From Pyrobaculum ferrireducens (GTDB lineage Archaea > Thermoproteota > Thermoprotei > Thermoproteales > Thermoproteaceae): a stretch of DNA of 64,000 nucleotides. The notes under the pieces are model-generated. The model ran no database searches, was not told where the DNA came from, and saw only the letters and a program-made list of their open reading frames with translations. The translations under genes and the position numbers were made by a program. The stretch spans positions 1,216,391 through 1,280,390 of the forward strand of contig NC_016645.1 in NCBI RefSeq assembly GCF_000234805.1, written 5' to 3'. Position 1 is the stretch's first letter; each line of letters starts with the position of its first letter. Shown piece after piece: positions 63,171-64,000 of this stretch.

Positions 63171-63827
63171 GTGGCGTCGAAGCTCCCCATCCTAGGCGCG
63201 GCCGCCGTGGCGCTTGTCCTAGCGTTGCTGGTGGTGTTGCAACAGTCCATGTCGCCTCAGCCCTATGAGGTGAACTACAGCATTTCCTACATCTTCACGA
63301 CGCCTAGCGGGAGGCAAGCGCTGGATCTCGGCTGGATGGTGGTGGGGGTGGGTCCGCAGAACTACAGCGTGGCTGTGCTGAGGTTCGGCGGCGTCGAGAT
63401 ACAGCTATACGAAGCCTCGGAGGGCGGCAAAAGCTACGAGGCTATATGCGCCATGGGCAGATGCATAGCGAACCCCAGTCGGAGCGTCGAGCTACCGGTC
63501 GACTTTAAATCTGTACATATGTCAACTGCGGGCGTCTGCAGACACCTCGGCCGCGAGGGGGCTCTGGTGAGGGCCAGCGGGGTGCCCGAGCTGGGCCTCC
63601 TAGCCGAGGTGGCTAAGGCGCACGGCGTCTCTCTAAACGCGACGGCGGATGCGGAGGTGTGTGAAAGCAGGGGGGTGGTCCTCTGGCTGAGGGCCGGGTA
63701 CACCTTCCAGGTAGGAGGGCGGGACGTGAGGATTGAGATCGTGGTGAACGCCACGAGGCTGGGCCCCTACAACGCAACCCGCCACCACGAGGCGTTGCAG
63801 AAGGCGAAATCTGCACAGCAGAGATGA
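63171..63827 (+). CDS. Exported protein with N-terminal hydrophobic segment, 218 aa
   Basis: Begins GTG-GCG-TCG-AAG, like the GTG-GCT-TCG-AAG start of the cassette 3 gene, then a hydrophobic segment (about 5-24) and an extracellular domain with cysteines and sequons (NYS, NAT twice). TATA box CTTATATAG about 25 nt upstream, but not the shared repeat. A further member of the secreted-protein locus; family unknown. Confidence 0.72.
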   Translation: MASKLPILGAAAVALVLALLVVLQQSMSPQPYEVNYSISYIFTTPSGRQALDLGWMVVGVGPQNYSVAVLRFGGVEIQLYEASEGGKSYEAICAMGRCIANPSRSVELPVDFKSVHMSTAGVCRHLGREGALVRASGVPELGLLAEVAKAHGVSLNATADAEVCESRGVVLWLRAGYTFQVGGRDVRIEIVVNATRLGPYNATRHHEALQKAKSAQQR

Positions 63828-64000
63828 CGCCGCGGATTAGAGAAGCTACATAGAGACGCAATCAATTTAGGTGGTTGAGGAAACAGGCAAACAGGCTCCG
63901 CAACACGGCGGATCCCCCCCCCCAGACTGCGGTGCACCAGGCGTTCGTGACGCCGGTCCTCACGCAGAGCGACGGCTTGCCGGCCGCGGCGAGTTACGCG
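63828..64000. other. Window end with a ten-C tract
   Basis: No complete gene. A run of ten C (63914-63923) follows GGCGGAT. The last bases may belong to a gene continuing to the right, but the frame cannot be fixed across the tract. Confidence 0.4.

Overview
This window is chromosomal DNA of a hyperthermophilic crenarchaeon of the order Thermoproteales, almost certainly the genus Pyrobaculum. The reasons are the archaeal information-processing genes (L10/L1/L11/Spt5/SecE/FtsY, PCNA/PriS/GINS, TFS, Elf1, Nop10), tRNA genes carrying several short introns at non-canonical positions, a paREP2b-type Pyrobaculum repeat protein, C/D box sRNA candidates, and leaderless genes whose TATA box sits about 26 nt before a frequently GTG start codon. 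Where two start codons were possible I used this TATA-to-start spacing to choose.

Layout. 1-2106: edge of a polytopic membrane protein, L40e and a small HTH/Zn-ribbon regulator. 2203-11042: exported penicillin-acylase-type Ntn hydrolase, a four-gene BMP-family nucleoside-type ABC importer (binding protein broken by two single-base frameshifts), Hsp20, and a uridine-phosphorylase-family enzyme. 11052-17977 (minus): a translation/secretion block from a 26-codon basic micro-ORF and L31e through eIF6, LX, prefoldin, FtsY, SecE, Spt5, L11, L1 and L10 to a frameshifted mevalonate kinase. 18066-22093: radical SAM protein, Fe-S DNA glycosylase, TrpRS, TRAM protein and a PLD-like protein. 22116-24800: tRNA-Lys with two introns, an intact paREP2b and a decayed second copy. 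24919-32481: SWIM protein, inositol-phosphatase-family enzyme, RecA-like ATPase, tRNA-Val, phosphoribosyltransferase, MoeA, Elf1 and GGGP synthase. 32478-37673: ribosomal, transcription and replication genes. 37663-44997: oligosaccharyltransferase AglB, GlmS and a GlmU-like enzyme, which together suggest UDP-GlcNAc supply for N-glycosylation. 45111-48006: C/D sRNA, tRNA-Pro and tRNA-Gln, nitrilase and TrmO.

The unusual part is 48.2-63.9 kb. Seven copies of a ~75 bp element, each ending exactly at an aligned start codon and containing a dyad plus a TATA box, stand in front of unrelated exported or membrane proteins. These include a chymotrypsin-fold secreted protease, large beta-rich secreted proteins, C-terminally anchored sequon-rich surface proteins and small polytopic membrane proteins. 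Several of the genes are broken (G- or C-run frameshifts, an in-frame TAG) or reduced to remnants, as in a fast-evolving surface or secreted-protein locus under one shared promoter. A small winged-helix protein overlapping a membrane protein at 62.0-62.95 kb is a candidate local regulator. I read this locus as the best candidate for an undescribed system. Its function (surface variation, antagonism or proteolysis) is inference.

A second theme is frameshifts in or beside homopolymer runs: twice in the binding protein, once in mevalonate kinase, once in the protease and once in the 50.6-52.9 kb protein. They are either assembly errors or genuine tract slippage of the kind reported for Pyrobaculum aerophilum.
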